Source of the DNA: Streptomyces roseirectus
GTDB lineage: Bacteria > Actinomycetota > Actinomycetes > Streptomycetales > Streptomycetaceae
Direction of reading: 5' to 3'
NCBI RefSeq assembly: GCF_014489635.1
Contig: NZ_CP060828.1
Span: 4,254,001 to 4,318,000 of the forward strand
DNA length: 64,000 nt
The notes beneath the pieces were generated by a model. That model had not been told where the DNA came from. It worked only from the letters and a program-made list of their open reading frames with translations, and made no database searches. Positions 1 through 8,499 of the stretch are shown here, one piece after another; position 1 is the first letter of the stretch, and the number at the start of each line of letters is the position of its first letter. The translations under genes and the position numbers were made by a program.

Positions 1-1094
1 CGGGACTGGGGTTGCGCGGGCCGGGGCACCGGGCGGCGTGGGGTGGTCGCCGGTCGGCGTGGGGTGGTCGCCGGGCCGGGCGGTAGCCGGAGGCGGATGG
101 TCGCCGGAGACGGGCAGCCTCCCGGAGGCAGGGCTCGCCGGAGCGGGCAGTCGCCTGGGGGCGGACGGTCTCCGGGAGCGGGCGAGCGCCGGAGCCAGGC
201 GGGCGCCGAAGGCGGGCAGGCACCGGGAGTGGGCGCCGGAGCCAGACGGGCACCAAAAGCGAGCAGACACCGGGAGTGGGCGCCGGAGCCAGACGGGCAC
301 CAAAAGCGGGCCGGGCAGCCTCCCGGAGGCAGGGCTCACCGGAACGGGCAGTCGCCCGGGGGCGGACGGTCTCCGGGAGCGGGCGAGCGCCGGAACCAGG
401 CGGGCACCGAAGACGGGCAGACACCGGGAGTGGGCGCCGGAGCCAAGCGGGCACCAAAAGCGGGCCGGGCAGCCTCCCGGAGGCAGGGCTCACCGGAACG
501 GGCAGTCGCCCGGGGGCGGACGGTCTCCGGGAGCGGGCGAGCGCCGGAACCAGGCGGGCACCGAAGGCGGGCAGACACCGGGGCGGATGGTCGCCGAAGG
601 CGGGCAGTCTCCCGAGGCGGGCGGTCGCCCGGGGGCGGATGGTTCGGGCTGAGCGATCGGTCGACAGGGTGGTACCAGGTGGGCCGGGGTGCGGGGCCGC
701 TGGGGATCCTGGGGTGCTCTGCCGGGACTGGGGTTGTGCGGGCCGGGGCACCGGGCGGCGTGGGCCGTTGGGGCGGGCCCGGCCGGGCCGGTGGGGCTGT
801 TCGGTGAGGGTGGGCGCGGTGGGCCTGGCGGTGGGGAGGCCGGCCGTGTGTGGGTGGCCACGCCGCGGGGCTCGCGGGCCGGGACGCCGGTCCGTGGGGG
901 TTGGTCGCGGCGGGCGCCGTGGGGTGGTGGGCCGTTGGGTCGGCCTCGGCCGGATCGGTGGGGCTGTTCTGTGAGGGTGGGGGCGGGGCTGGGGAGGCCG
1001 GGTGTGTGGGGCTGGCCGTGCCGTGGGGGCTCGGGGGCCGGTGTTTGGGTCTGTGGGGGTGGGGCGTCGGTGGGGGGTGGGCGCGGGCAGGGGG
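1..1094. repeat. gene-free, repeat-rich flank
   Basis: No convincing gene is seen. Open frames run on several strands, but all are low-complexity Gly/Ala/Arg/Pro translations of repeats. Three repeat systems are visible. A unit of about 154 bp starts near 111, 312 and 466; the first copy is lengthened by about 47 bp through an internal duplication. Positions 1-42 recur at 723-764 with one mismatch. A third, diverged unit recurs from about 792 and about 958. The leftward SARP gene ends at 1095, so this is its downstream region. Whether it is decayed coding sequence or an expanded spacer cannot be decided from sequence alone. Confidence 0.6.
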
Positions 1095-3977
1095 TCAGCG
1101 GAGGGGGCCCGTGGGTTGGGTTGTTCGGGTGGGGAGGGGGCGTTTGAGGAGGGGGGGTAATGGGGGGAGGGGGTCCAGGGGGGAGCGGTGGGGCGGGGAG
1201 GGGTGGAGGAGGAGGTGGATGAGGCCGACCAGGCGGTAGGACTCCGGTGCGCTGGGGGCGGGGAGGACGTCCACCAGGCCGGCCACCACCAGGTCGTCCA
1301 GGACTTCCATGCCGGCGCCCGGCGGGCAGCCCAGGAGGGCGTCGACCACCGTGGGGGAGAAGGGGCGGTCGCCCCAGCGGGCCAGGCGTTGGAGCAGCAC
1401 GCGGGCGGTGGGGCGCAGGTCGTCGTAGTCGGCCTGGAGCGCGGCCCGGACGTCGGGTTCGGCGGTGGAGAGCTGGTCCAGGAGGGTCGCGTCGTCCTTG
1501 AGGGACTTCAGGTGCAGGGACAGGGGCCACTGGGAACGCCGGTTCAGCCGGCAGGCCAGCGCGGTCAGGGCCAGCGGCAGCCCCGCGCAGCGCTCCGCGA
1601 GCCGGCGGGCCGCCTCCGGTTCCGCGGCGATCCGGGCCGCGCCCACCAGCCGCGCGAGGTAGCTGACGGAGGCGTCCGTGTCGAGGTGGCCCAGCCTGAT
1701 CCGGCGGGCCACCGGCTGCGCGCCCCACGGTTCCCTGCTGACCAGGATGACCGCGCTGTCGGTGCCGTCCGTCAGCAGCGGGGACACCTGCCGGAAGTCC
1801 TGCGCGTCGTCGAGGACCACCAGCACCCGGCGTTCCCGCAGCAACTCCCGGTACCGCGCCGAGCGTTCCTCCGCCGTCGGCGGCACCTCGGCCGACGGGA
1901 CACCGAGGGCCCGCAGGAACGTCGCGAGGACGGTGTGGGGGTCCACCGGCGTACCGTCCGCACGGCGCATGTCGTGGTACAGCCGGCCGTCCGGATAGTC
2001 GGCGGCGAGCCTGGCCGCCGCGGCGACAACGAACGCCGTCTTCCCGATACCACGCGGCCCGGAGACAGAGACGAGCACGGGACCGGGCCGGACGCCGGGC
2101 TCGGCGAGGTCGGCGAGGTCAGAGAGGTCGGGATGGACGGGGGCCGCGAACGCGGGGCCCGGACCAGCGGGGGCCGGGTAGGCAGAGGCCGGACCAGCGG
2201 GGGCCGGATACGCGGAAGCCGTGAACGCCGGGCCCGGACCAGCGGGGTTCGGGTAGGCGGAAGCCGGACCAGCGGGGGCCGGGTAGGCAGAGGCCGGACC
2301 AGCGGGGATCGGATACGCGGAAGCCGTGAACGCCGGGCCCGGACCAGCGGGGTTCGGGTAGGCGGAAGCCGGACCAGCGGGGGCCGGATACGCGGAAGCC
2401 GGACCAGCGGAGGCCGGGTAGGCGGAAGCCGGACCAGCGGAGGCCGGGTAGGCGGAGGCCGGACCAGCGGGGGGTGCGGACGTCGGGCCCGGAGCGGTGG
2501 GGTTCGCGTACGTGGGGGCCGCGCCCGGCGTGCCCGCGCGCGAGGTGCCCTCGCCCGGAGCCGTCGTCCCCGGCGCGCCCGCAGGCGACATTCCCGTCGT
2601 CCCCGGCGCACCCGCAGGCGACGTCCCTACCCCCGGCACGCCCGTACGCGACACCCCCGTCCCGCCCGAACCCGCAGGACTCGTCCCCGGCGTGCCCGCG
2701 CGCGACATCCCCGCCCCGCCCAAGCCCCCCGGACTCGTCCCCGGCACGCCCGCGCGCGGCGCCCCCGGCATGCCCGTCCCCACCGGACCCGTCCCGCCCG
2801 TACCCGTCGTCTCCGCCCCCGGCGCCCCCGTCCGCGCCTCGCGCAGGACCCTTCGCAGCGCGCGGAATTCCTCCGTGCGGCCGTCGAGGTGGCAGGTACC
2901 CGGTGCGGGGAGGAGTTCGCGGCCGAGGGTGGGGGGGCGCAGGGTGCCGTGGGTGTCGGAGGAGGAAGGGGAGTCGAGGGGGCGGGGTTCTTCCGGCCCG
3001 CGGCCTTCGCCCGCCGGGTAACTCATGTCTTGCAGAATCGTTTCATGCAGGTGTCTCAACTCGGGGTCGGGCTCCAGCCCGAGCCGGTCGCGGTATTCGC
3101 GCAGCGCCTCCCGGTAGACGGCGAGCGCGTCGGCCCGCCGCCCCAGCCGCTGGAGCGCCTTCATGTTGAGCGCCACGAGCCGCCCGTGCAGCGGGTGTTC
3201 GGCGACGAGCGCGGCGATCTCGTCGACGACGTCCGCCGCCTGCCCGAGGTCGAGCTGCGCGTCGAGACAGACCTCGAGGACGTGCAGCCGGCGCTGCGCG
3301 AGCTGGCGCGCGACGGACTGGACGACCTCGCTGCCGACGTCCGCCAGCGGCTCGCCGGTGAAGAGGCCGAGCGCGCGGCGCGCACGGGCGACCCCCTCGG
3401 CGGTCGCGTCGGGCGTCGCGCGGCGGCGGATCGCGCGCAGGGCCTCGGAGACCTCGCGTTCGAAGACGGGCAGGTCCACCTCGTCCGGTTCGGTGACGAG
3501 CTGGTAGCCGGGGCGTGAGGTGACGATCCGTCCGGAGAGCCCCGCCGCGTCGAACGCCCGGCGCAGGCGCGAGATGCAGATCTGGATCTGGGTCCGCGCG
3601 GTGGACGGCGCGTCGTAGTCCCAGACCGCGTCCGCCAGCCGCTCCACGGAGAGCACCTTGTTGGCGTTGAGGATCAGCTGCGCGGCGACGACGCGCTCGC
3701 GCCCGGCGGGGAGCCGGATCGGTCCTGCCGGACCGGTCAGCCGGAGCGGTCCGAGAACTCGAAAGACAGGTTCCAACGCTCCGCCTCTGTCCGACGGCAG
3801 CTCCGTCAAGGCCCTTGACCCATTCTCAACTCGCCCTGGCCGCAGTCTACTCCCACCACACAGGTGCTTGAAATGTTCAGTATTCCCAAGCAAATCCCGG
3901 ATGTCACGGTCGAGTTGCGCTATCCGGAAAACCCGGGTCCGCTCCCGGTTTGTGGACGCGCCGGGGTGAGCCCGCAC
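1095..3977 (-). CDS. SARP-family regulator with BTAD and NB-ARC ATPase domains
   Basis: AfsR-like transcriptional activator. From about residue 70 an OmpR-type winged helix is visible (FRVLGPLRLTG, then ISRLRRAFDAAGL), followed by a bacterial transcriptional activation domain to about residue 315. A Pro/Ala/Gly repeat linker covers roughly 330-600, and an NB-ARC-like ATPase follows with Walker A SGPRGIGKTAF near residue 640 and Walker B VLVVLDDAQDF. The protein ends soon after the ATPase winged helix, so the TPR array usual in AfsR is missing. The frame opens with GTG at 3977, but the conserved domain begins much later; TTG codons at 3806 or 3776 are equally possible starts. It lies next to another leftward regulator. 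It could be a regulator for the polyketide cluster 20 kb away or for a neighbouring locus; the sequence does not decide this. Confidence 0.85.
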   Translation of the reverse strand: MRAHPGASTNRERTRVFRIAQLDRDIRDLLGNTEHFKHLCGGSRLRPGRVENGSRALTELPSDRGGALEPVFRVLGPLRLTGPAGPIRLPAGRERVVAAQLILNANKVLSVERLADAVWDYDAPSTARTQIQICISRLRRAFDAAGLSGRIVTSRPGYQLVTEPDEVDLPVFEREVSEALRAIRRRATPDATAEGVARARRALGLFTGEPLADVGSEVVQSVARQLAQRRLHVLEVCLDAQLDLGQAADVVDEIAALVAEHPLHGRLVALNMKALQRLGRRADALAVYREALREYRDRLGLEPDPELRHLHETILQDMSYPAGEGRGPEEPRPLDSPSSSDTHGTLRPPTLGRELLPAPGTCHLDGRTEEFRALRRVLREARTGAPGAETTGTGGTGPVGTGMPGAPRAGVPGTSPGGLGGAGMSRAGTPGTSPAGSGGTGVSRTGVPGVGTSPAGAPGTTGMSPAGAPGTTAPGEGTSRAGTPGAAPTYANPTAPGPTSAPPAGPASAYPASAGPASAYPASAGPASAYPAPAGPASAYPNPAGPGPAFTASAYPIPAGPASAYPAPAGPASAYPNPAGPGPAFTASAYPAPAGPASAYPAPAGPGPAFAAPVHPDLSDLADLAEPGVRPGPVLVSVSGPRGIGKTAFVVAAAARLAADYPDGRLYHDMRRADGTPVDPHTVLATFLRALGVPSAEVPPTAEERSARYRELLRERRVLVVLDDAQDFRQVSPLLTDGTDSAVILVSREPWGAQPVARRIRLGHLDTDASVSYLARLVGAARIAAEPEAARRLAERCAGLPLALTALACRLNRRSQWPLSLHLKSLKDDATLLDQLSTAEPDVRAALQADYDDLRPTARVLLQRLARWGDRPFSPTVVDALLGCPPGAGMEVLDDLVVAGLVDVLPAPSAPESYRLVGLIHLLLHPSPPHRSPLDPLPPLPPLLKRPLPTRTTQPTGPLR
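2150..2480 (-). repeat. 30-bp tandem repeats in the SARP linker
   Basis: About ten in-frame units of 30 bp (some longer) encode variants of AGPASAYPAP and AGPGPAFTAS. A second, looser repeat (TPGTSPAGSGG-like) follows from about 2520 to 2830. Together they form a flexible linker between the DNA-binding/BTAD half and the ATPase half. Confidence 0.85.
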
Positions 3978-4009
3978 GGCGTCACCCCGGCGTATCCGGT
4001 CATCACCCG

Positions 4010-5002
4010 CTACAGCCAGCCCAGTTGGGCGGCCTTGACCCCCGCCTCGAACCGGCTGCGGGCACCCAGGCGCTCCATGATCGCGGCCATCGTCCGCCGG
4101 GCCGTGCGCGCCGAGATGAAGAGTTTCGAGGCGGCCGACTCGTCGGTGTGCCCCTGTGCGATGAGCACCAGCAAAGCCTTCTCCTGCGCGGAGAGGCCGT
4201 CACCGTCGGGCCTGCGGTCGCTGCCGAACGGCGTGGCGACGTCCCAGACCTGTTCGAAGAGGGCGACCAGCGAGGCGACCATGCCCGGCTCGGTCAGGTA
4301 CATCGCCCCCTTGCGGCTGTCCTCGGGGTCGATCGGCACCAGCGCGGCGCCGCGGTCCACCAGCACCATCCGGGGCGGCAGCGCGTCGACCGTGCGGAAC
4401 TCACTGCCCCGGTCGGTCAGCCAGCGGGCGTACGCCAGCGTCCCCTCGTGCCCGCGCACGGAGTCCAGTCCGACGGTGCGTATCGTGACCCCGCGGGCCA
4501 TGACCCGGGCGTCGTTCTCCCGCGCGGCCTCCAGCGCCGCCACGGACTGGGCACCGCCCGGCATGAACGTCTCCACGGTCCACCTGGCCTCCTGCGAGAA
4601 CCGCTCCAGGCGCTGCTGGACGGCGTCGATCCCGTCCAGGCGCTGCACGCCCTCGGTCGCGGCGGAGGCGACGCTGGTGTCACGGTCGGCGAGCATCCTC
4701 AGCACCATCGACTGGCTCGCCGAGATCTGCTGCTGCCGTGCGAGCAGTTGCTCGTGCTCGCGCGCCAGGAGGTTCTGCAGCCCGACCACGGGGTCCACGG
4801 CGACGAGGCGGTCCGGCTCGGCGTGCGAGCGGCGCACCATGCGCAGGTCGAGCAGGACCTCCAGCGCGTCGCGGACCTGGGCGACGGGGAGCTGCAGGTG
4901 TTCCGCCAGCTCCGGGGCGTCCAGGGCGGGCGCCTCCAGCGCCGCGCTGTAGACGATCTCCTGCACCTGATCGAGCCCGGCCAGCCCGAACACGGCCTTC
5001 AT
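4010..5002 (-). CDS. TrmB/LuxR-type two-HTH transcriptional regulator
   Basis: Cytoplasmic DNA-binding regulator of 330 residues. The N-terminal part (about 10-75) is a TrmB-like winged helix (LAEHLQLPVAQVRDALEVLL), followed by a helical stretch rich in Gln and Arg. The middle carries a phospholipase-D-like/TrmB sensor-type region. The C-terminal 60 residues form a LuxR/GerE helix-turn-helix (LSAQEKALLVLIAQGHTDES to MERLGARSRFEA). The ATG at 5002 was chosen because GGTGGAG precedes it and the upstream extension has no conserved look. The gene diverges from a 47-residue exported peptide gene 744 bp away, an arrangement that suggests a regulator/peptide pair; this is inference. Confidence 0.88.
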   Translation of the reverse strand: MKAVFGLAGLDQVQEIVYSAALEAPALDAPELAEHLQLPVAQVRDALEVLLDLRMVRRSHAEPDRLVAVDPVVGLQNLLAREHEQLLARQQQISASQSMVLRMLADRDTSVASAATEGVQRLDGIDAVQQRLERFSQEARWTVETFMPGGAQSVAALEAARENDARVMARGVTIRTVGLDSVRGHEGTLAYARWLTDRGSEFRTVDALPPRMVLVDRGAALVPIDPEDSRKGAMYLTEPGMVASLVALFEQVWDVATPFGSDRRPDGDGLSAQEKALLVLIAQGHTDESAASKLFISARTARRTMAAIMERLGARSRFEAGVKAAQLGWL

Positions 5003-5745
5003 ACCCGCTCCACCTCTGCCTCCGCCCGCCGAGAGAACCGTCCCGTGCGCGCCCCGGGTCCGGGGCGTCGGGTTAATAAGCCTGCCGATGCGGAAAACGG
5101 CACATCGGCGAACGCCAATGGCTCGCCTCCGTGCCGCACGTCGCGCGGGAAACACATCATCGAACACGACCTCCATCCCCCGTCCAGGGCGGTATCCCAA
5201 GGGTCCGCCACACCGTCGGGGCGAAGGAAACACCTCGCCCGCCCTTCACACAAAGGGGCCGGACTTTCGGTCCGCTATCGCTTCCCTATCCCCCCTCTGG
5301 TCCGGACTGCCACGCGCCCGCGCGAGGGAGTGCGAGGCAGTGCACCTTCCCTCGGCTTTACCTTCTTGACCATCCCTTGACCAAGGGGTGCCGCCGGGCG
5401 CCGGGCCGACCGGACCCCGGACCAGGCATCCGAGGCGTGCGGCCGCCCGGCGCCGACGGCGGGCGGGGTGGCTGGATTTGACCGTACCCGGCCGCCCGTG
5501 GCCGTTCGCGGCCACCGCTGGCCCAAAGCGGCCGGGCCGCTTTTCCCGCTTCTGCCGGGTGGTGCGGATCCCCAGAATCGAAAACGAAGCGAGGGACGCG
5601 GCGACGCGGACAGCGAAAAGGCGAAACGGCGCCCCTCACTTCCGCCGGGTAATAACGCGGGCCGCTCTTTCCGGGCCGCCGATCAATCCGGTGAGCAAAT
5701 GAATTCCCCCCACCATTTCACCGCAATTCTTCTGGAGGTCCCCCC
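5003..5745. other. long divergent intergenic region
   Basis: A 743-bp gap between the leftward LuxR-type gene and the rightward peptide gene. No conserved protein is recognisable in any frame. Its GC content is lower and more variable than the coding neighbours towards 5560-5745. It presumably holds the promoters of both genes; two copies of TTGACC near 5362 and 5375 could be -35 elements, but no reliable -10 partner is seen. Confidence 0.5.
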
Positions 5746-5889
5746 ATGTCTCGTACCCTTCGTTTCCACGGAATTCTCGTCGCCGCCGTTCTCTCCCTGA
5801 CCGGCTTCGCCCTGCACGCCGAGCAGCCGGCCGCGCAGCAGGCGTCGACCGTCCAGGCCGCGGGCGGCGACGGCCTCATCTGGGACTGA
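5746..5889 (+). CDS. 47-residue exported peptide (candidate signalling or structural peptide)
   Basis: A short gene that starts with ATG 8 nt after a strong GGAGG. The product has a classical Sec signal: a positively charged start (MSRTLRFHG), a hydrophobic core (ILVAAVLSLTGFAL) and a probable cleavage site near HAEQ or HAEQPA. The remaining roughly 22 residues are Gln/Ala-rich and end in GGDGLIWD, an acidic-aromatic tail. No known family is recognised. It diverges from the TrmB-LuxR regulator and is followed by a perfect 22-bp hairpin. The expected product is a small secreted peptide, possibly processed further to a C-terminal oligopeptide. Codon use, RBS, signal peptide and terminator all argue that it is a real gene. 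Confidence 0.75.
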   Translation: MSRTLRFHGILVAAVLSLTGFALHAEQPAAQQASTVQAAGGDGLIWD

Positions 5890-5907
5890 CCCCGGCCCCT
5901 CACCCCT

Positions 5908-5963
5908 CCAGCGACGCCTGAACCGTCCGTCACGCCCGTGCCGGACGGTTCAGGCGTCGCTGG
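5908..5963. terminator. perfect 22-bp inverted repeat between convergent genes
   Basis: The arms at 5908-5929 and 5942-5963 are perfectly complementary with a 12-nt loop. The right arm includes the stop codon and last codons of the leftward GrpB-like gene. It is placed to act as a bidirectional terminator for the peptide gene and the GrpB-like gene. There is no long T-run, as is usual in streptomycetes. Confidence 0.85.
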
Positions 5964-6543
5964 GGCCCGGTTCCCAGCCGGTCTCCTGGGCCCAGACGGC
6001 GGCCTCGCGCAGCGTCGCCCAGATGAACGGGCTCTTGCCCTCGGTGTACGCCTCGGCGTCGTGGCGGTGGCGGGCCGCCAGCTCGCGTTTCGCCTCCGCG
6101 TAGCGCCGGGCCGTCTCGGGACGGGCGCGCAGGAAGTCCCGGAAGACCAGGTTGAGTTGTTCGTCGAGGCTGCCCGCGCGGCGTACGTGGATGTGGATGC
6201 GGCGGGTGTCTTCCGGCTCGCGGAAATACCGTTTCGACCGGTCGGGATTGTCCCTGCGGTAACGGAAGCCGAGCGCTTCCAGCGGGGTGCGGAAGTCGTC
6301 GTCCGGGGTGAGGGCGGGGACCGAGATCTGTACGTCGATCACCGGTTTCGCGGCGAGGCCCGGGACCGAGGTGGAGCCGATGTGGTCGATACGGAGGGCG
6401 TCGGGGAGGGCGGGGCGCAGGCGGGCGGCGAGAGCGGTGAACTCCGTTGGCCAGGCGGGGTCGTAGGGGACGATCTCGATGACGCGGGGTGCTGCGGCGG
6501 ACGCGTTCCGGACACCCGGCGCTTGCGGTGCCTCTTCCGTCAC
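5950..6543 (-). CDS. GrpB-like (UPF0157) nucleotidyltransferase-fold protein
   Basis: A 197-residue protein of the GrpB/UPF0157 family, which has a nucleotidyltransferase-like fold and no settled function. The family signature is clear: VEIVPYDPAW-like start (VIEIVPYDPAWPTEF), then DHIGSTSVPGLAAKPVID, and a C-terminal helix with LNLVFRDFLRARPETARRYA. The GTG start at 6543 overlaps the TGA of the upstream methyltransferase gene by 4 nt, so the two are translationally coupled. Length matches the family. Confidence 0.9.
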   Translation of the reverse strand: MTEEAPQAPGVRNASAAAPRVIEIVPYDPAWPTEFTALAARLRPALPDALRIDHIGSTSVPGLAAKPVIDVQISVPALTPDDDFRTPLEALGFRYRRDNPDRSKRYFREPEDTRRIHIHVRRAGSLDEQLNLVFRDFLRARPETARRYAEAKRELAARHRHDAEAYTEGKSPFIWATLREAAVWAQETGWEPGPSDA

Positions 6544-7301
6544 GCCACCCTGCCCAGCTCGCGCTTGTAGCGCGGCGTGAACTCCACCTGCGTCGAGTAG
6601 ACGCTGCGGACCCCGCCCCACTCGTGCCACAGGAAGTTGAGGTCGACGGAGGCGACGAGGCGCAGGCCGAGGTCGAGTTCGTCCCGGCGGTGGAGTTCGA
6701 CGTACGCGAGGTCCGGGTGGTCCGGGCCGGCCGGCCAGACGAGGTCGATGCCGTCGACGCGCTTGAGGTGGTCGCCGAGGGTCACCTCGCGGCCGTCGTC
6801 CCAGATCTCCCAGTACCCCTGGTACTTCTCCGGCGCGTCCTTCTCGTCGAAGTGCAGGGACGGGTTGATGCGGGCCACCCCGCCGGGCGCGAGCAGCCGG
6901 TTGCACTCCTTCAGGAACGCCGCCTTGTCGTCGTACAGGTACATCGACGCCTGGCTGTAGACGAAGTCGAAGGAGCCGTCCGGGAACGGGAGCGGCTTCG
7001 AGGCGTCGCAGAAGGTGATCCGCGGCAGGGTGACGTCCGCCAGGCCGGCCTCCGTGAAGATGCCCCGCTCCACCGCCTCCGTCCGCATCCGCCGTTCGTC
7101 GCCGTCGATCGGCGAGTAGTTGAAGCCGTGCACCTCGACGGCGTCGCCGAACGCGCGGACGAGTTCCATCATCGCGACGCCGTAGCCGCAGCCCGCCTCC
7201 AGCAGCCGGGCCTTCCCCCGCTGCTCGATCCGCTCGGCGACGGCCGTCTCGAAGTCGCCGAGATACTTCTGGGCGTGGGCCAGGCCCCGGTCCCTCGTCA
7301 T
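6540..7301 (-). CDS. class I SAM-dependent methyltransferase
   Basis: A 253-residue cytoplasmic protein with a Rossmann-type methyltransferase fold. Motif I is LLEAGCGYGVAMMEL near residue 35-50; the acidic end of strand 2 is in VEVHGFNYSPID, and motif IV lies in FDFVYSQASMYLYDD. The post-motif LLAPGGVARINPS is also present. The start at 7301 follows GAGGGG. The substrate is unknown. It is translationally coupled to the downstream GrpB-like gene. Confidence 0.88.
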   Translation of the reverse strand: MTRDRGLAHAQKYLGDFETAVAERIEQRGKARLLEAGCGYGVAMMELVRAFGDAVEVHGFNYSPIDGDERRMRTEAVERGIFTEAGLADVTLPRITFCDASKPLPFPDGSFDFVYSQASMYLYDDKAAFLKECNRLLAPGGVARINPSLHFDEKDAPEKYQGYWEIWDDGREVTLGDHLKRVDGIDLVWPAGPDHPDLAYVELHRRDELDLGLRLVASVDLNFLWHEWGGVRSVYSTQVEFTPRYKRELGRVA

Positions 7302-7482
7302 CTGCTGGTCCCCTCTCGGGCGTGGGTGTGTCGGCCGTCCGGCTCTCTCCGGCGACCTTAGCGGGGGGCTCCGCCGGTGTGACCGGGACATTTCGCCGCG
7401 CGGAACAGAGGGTTCTGCGAGGCCGTGGCCGACGGCAGGATCGGGACCTCGATACTGGCCGACGGCGATATTCGGAGGGCCG
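7302..7482. promoter_or_regulatory. short divergent spacer
   Basis: A 181-bp gap between the leftward methyltransferase gene and the rightward NDK-like gene. It should contain both promoters; no motif stands out. Confidence 0.4.
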
Positions 7483-7917
7483 ATGCGGACCCGTTGGAAC
7501 CCACTCCCGCGCTTCGCCCTCCCCACCCGCTGCGACCTCTCCCCCTCCACCCACGCCCTCGTCAAACCCGACGGCGTCGCCCGCGGGCTCTCCCTCGTCG
7601 TGTTCTCCGCCCTGCGGGACGCCGGCCTGGACGTCGAGCCCGTCGGCTCCTTCCGGCTCCGTCCTCCCGACGCCGAACGCTGGCTCCCCGAGAAGACCGA
7701 CGAACCCGACGGGGCGCTGACCCTCGCGTACCTCTGCGAGGGGCCCGTCGAGCTGCTGGCGGTCCGGGGGGACGACGCGATCCGGCGGACGCTGGCCGTG
7801 AAGCGGTGGCTGCGGGCCGAGTTGGGGTGCGGGGAGCGGCGGAACGTCGTGCACTGCCCGGAGACGGTGGGGGAACGGGATCATGAGCGGGTGGTGTTCG
7901 GGGGGTTGTTGGGGTGA
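7483..7917 (+). CDS. nucleoside diphosphate kinase-like protein
   Basis: A 144-residue protein with recognisable NDK features. HALVKPDGVARGL near residue 24-36 matches the first strand of nucleoside diphosphate kinases, and NVVHCPET near residue 120 matches the active-site segment with its phospho-accepting His. The region between is compressed and lacks the clear R-G-D-F nucleotide loop, and an N-terminal extension of about 20 residues is present. Catalytic activity is therefore uncertain. A good GGAGGG precedes the ATG. This is not the housekeeping ndk by context. Confidence 0.7.
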   Translation: MRTRWNPLPRFALPTRCDLSPSTHALVKPDGVARGLSLVVFSALRDAGLDVEPVGSFRLRPPDAERWLPEKTDEPDGALTLAYLCEGPVELLAVRGDDAIRRTLAVKRWLRAELGCGERRNVVHCPETVGERDHERVVFGGLLG

Positions 7918-7923
7918 GGGTGT

Positions 7924-8499
7924 TCAGGCCGCCGTCACGATCGTCACGGCCAGCATGACCGTCTGAGCCTGGGTGAGGGTCATCCCCGGGACGGTCCACA
8001 CCGCCACCGACGTCAGCAGGAGCGCCGCCGGCAGCGGGAGTCTGCCCGGCACCGTGCGGATCGCCGTCCGGGTCGTCGCCGTCGCCACCGTGCCCGCGTG
8101 GCGGTCGTGGTGCGTCACCAGCAGGGGCATCAGGCGCCAGGCGGCCAGTTCCGGCCAGCCCTTCGGCTCCACGGCCGTGCGGACGATCCTTCTGATCGCG
8201 CGGGCGGCGTCGGCGGCGTCACCGGTCAGGGGCGGGCGGGTCGTCGGGGGGCGGTGCGGGAGGCAGAGGGGGAGCAGGGCCAGGGCGAGGACGGGGTGGA
8301 CGGTCAGGACCGCCACGAGACGGACGGTCCTGTCCACGGCGAAGCCCGCCAGGCCCGCGCGCCAGGCGCTGCCCAGGCAGCAGAGGGCCAGGGCCAGCGC
8401 GAGGACGCCCACCGGATCGCCCGGCGAGGCATGCGACGTCCACCAGCCGAGGGAGGCGCCGGCGGCGGTCGTGACATAGGGGACGGCGGGGTGCGTCAT
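7924..8499 (-). CDS. small membrane protein, partner of the upstream ABC-like protein
   Basis: 191 residues, not assigned to a known family. Three to four hydrophobic segments are visible: roughly 10-25, 32-52, 60-80 and 160-185, the last being LPAALLLTSVAVWTV. The middle (about 90-150) is charged and probably cytosolic. Its ATG overlaps the TGA of the upstream 750-residue gene by 4 nt, so the two proteins are made together and probably interact at the membrane. Confidence 0.75.
   Translation of the reverse strand: MTHPAVPYVTTAAGASLGWWTSHASPGDPVGVLALALALCCLGSAWRAGLAGFAVDRTVRLVAVLTVHPVLALALLPLCLPHRPPTTRPPLTGDAADAARAIRRIVRTAVEPKGWPELAAWRLMPLLVTHHDRHAGTVATATTRTAIRTVPGRLPLPAALLLTSVAVWTVPGMTLTQAQTVMLAVTIVTAA

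Noticed and set aside
111..572. Coding gene for a repetitive Gly/Arg protein
   Set aside because: Several frames on both strands are equally open, there is no convincing RBS or conserved domain, and repeats with non-codon periods (154 and 47 bp) shift frame.
1188..3518. Long rightward frame opposite the SARP gene
   Set aside because: The leftward strand has clear SARP, BTAD and NB-ARC motifs; the rightward translation is Arg/Gly-rich shadow.
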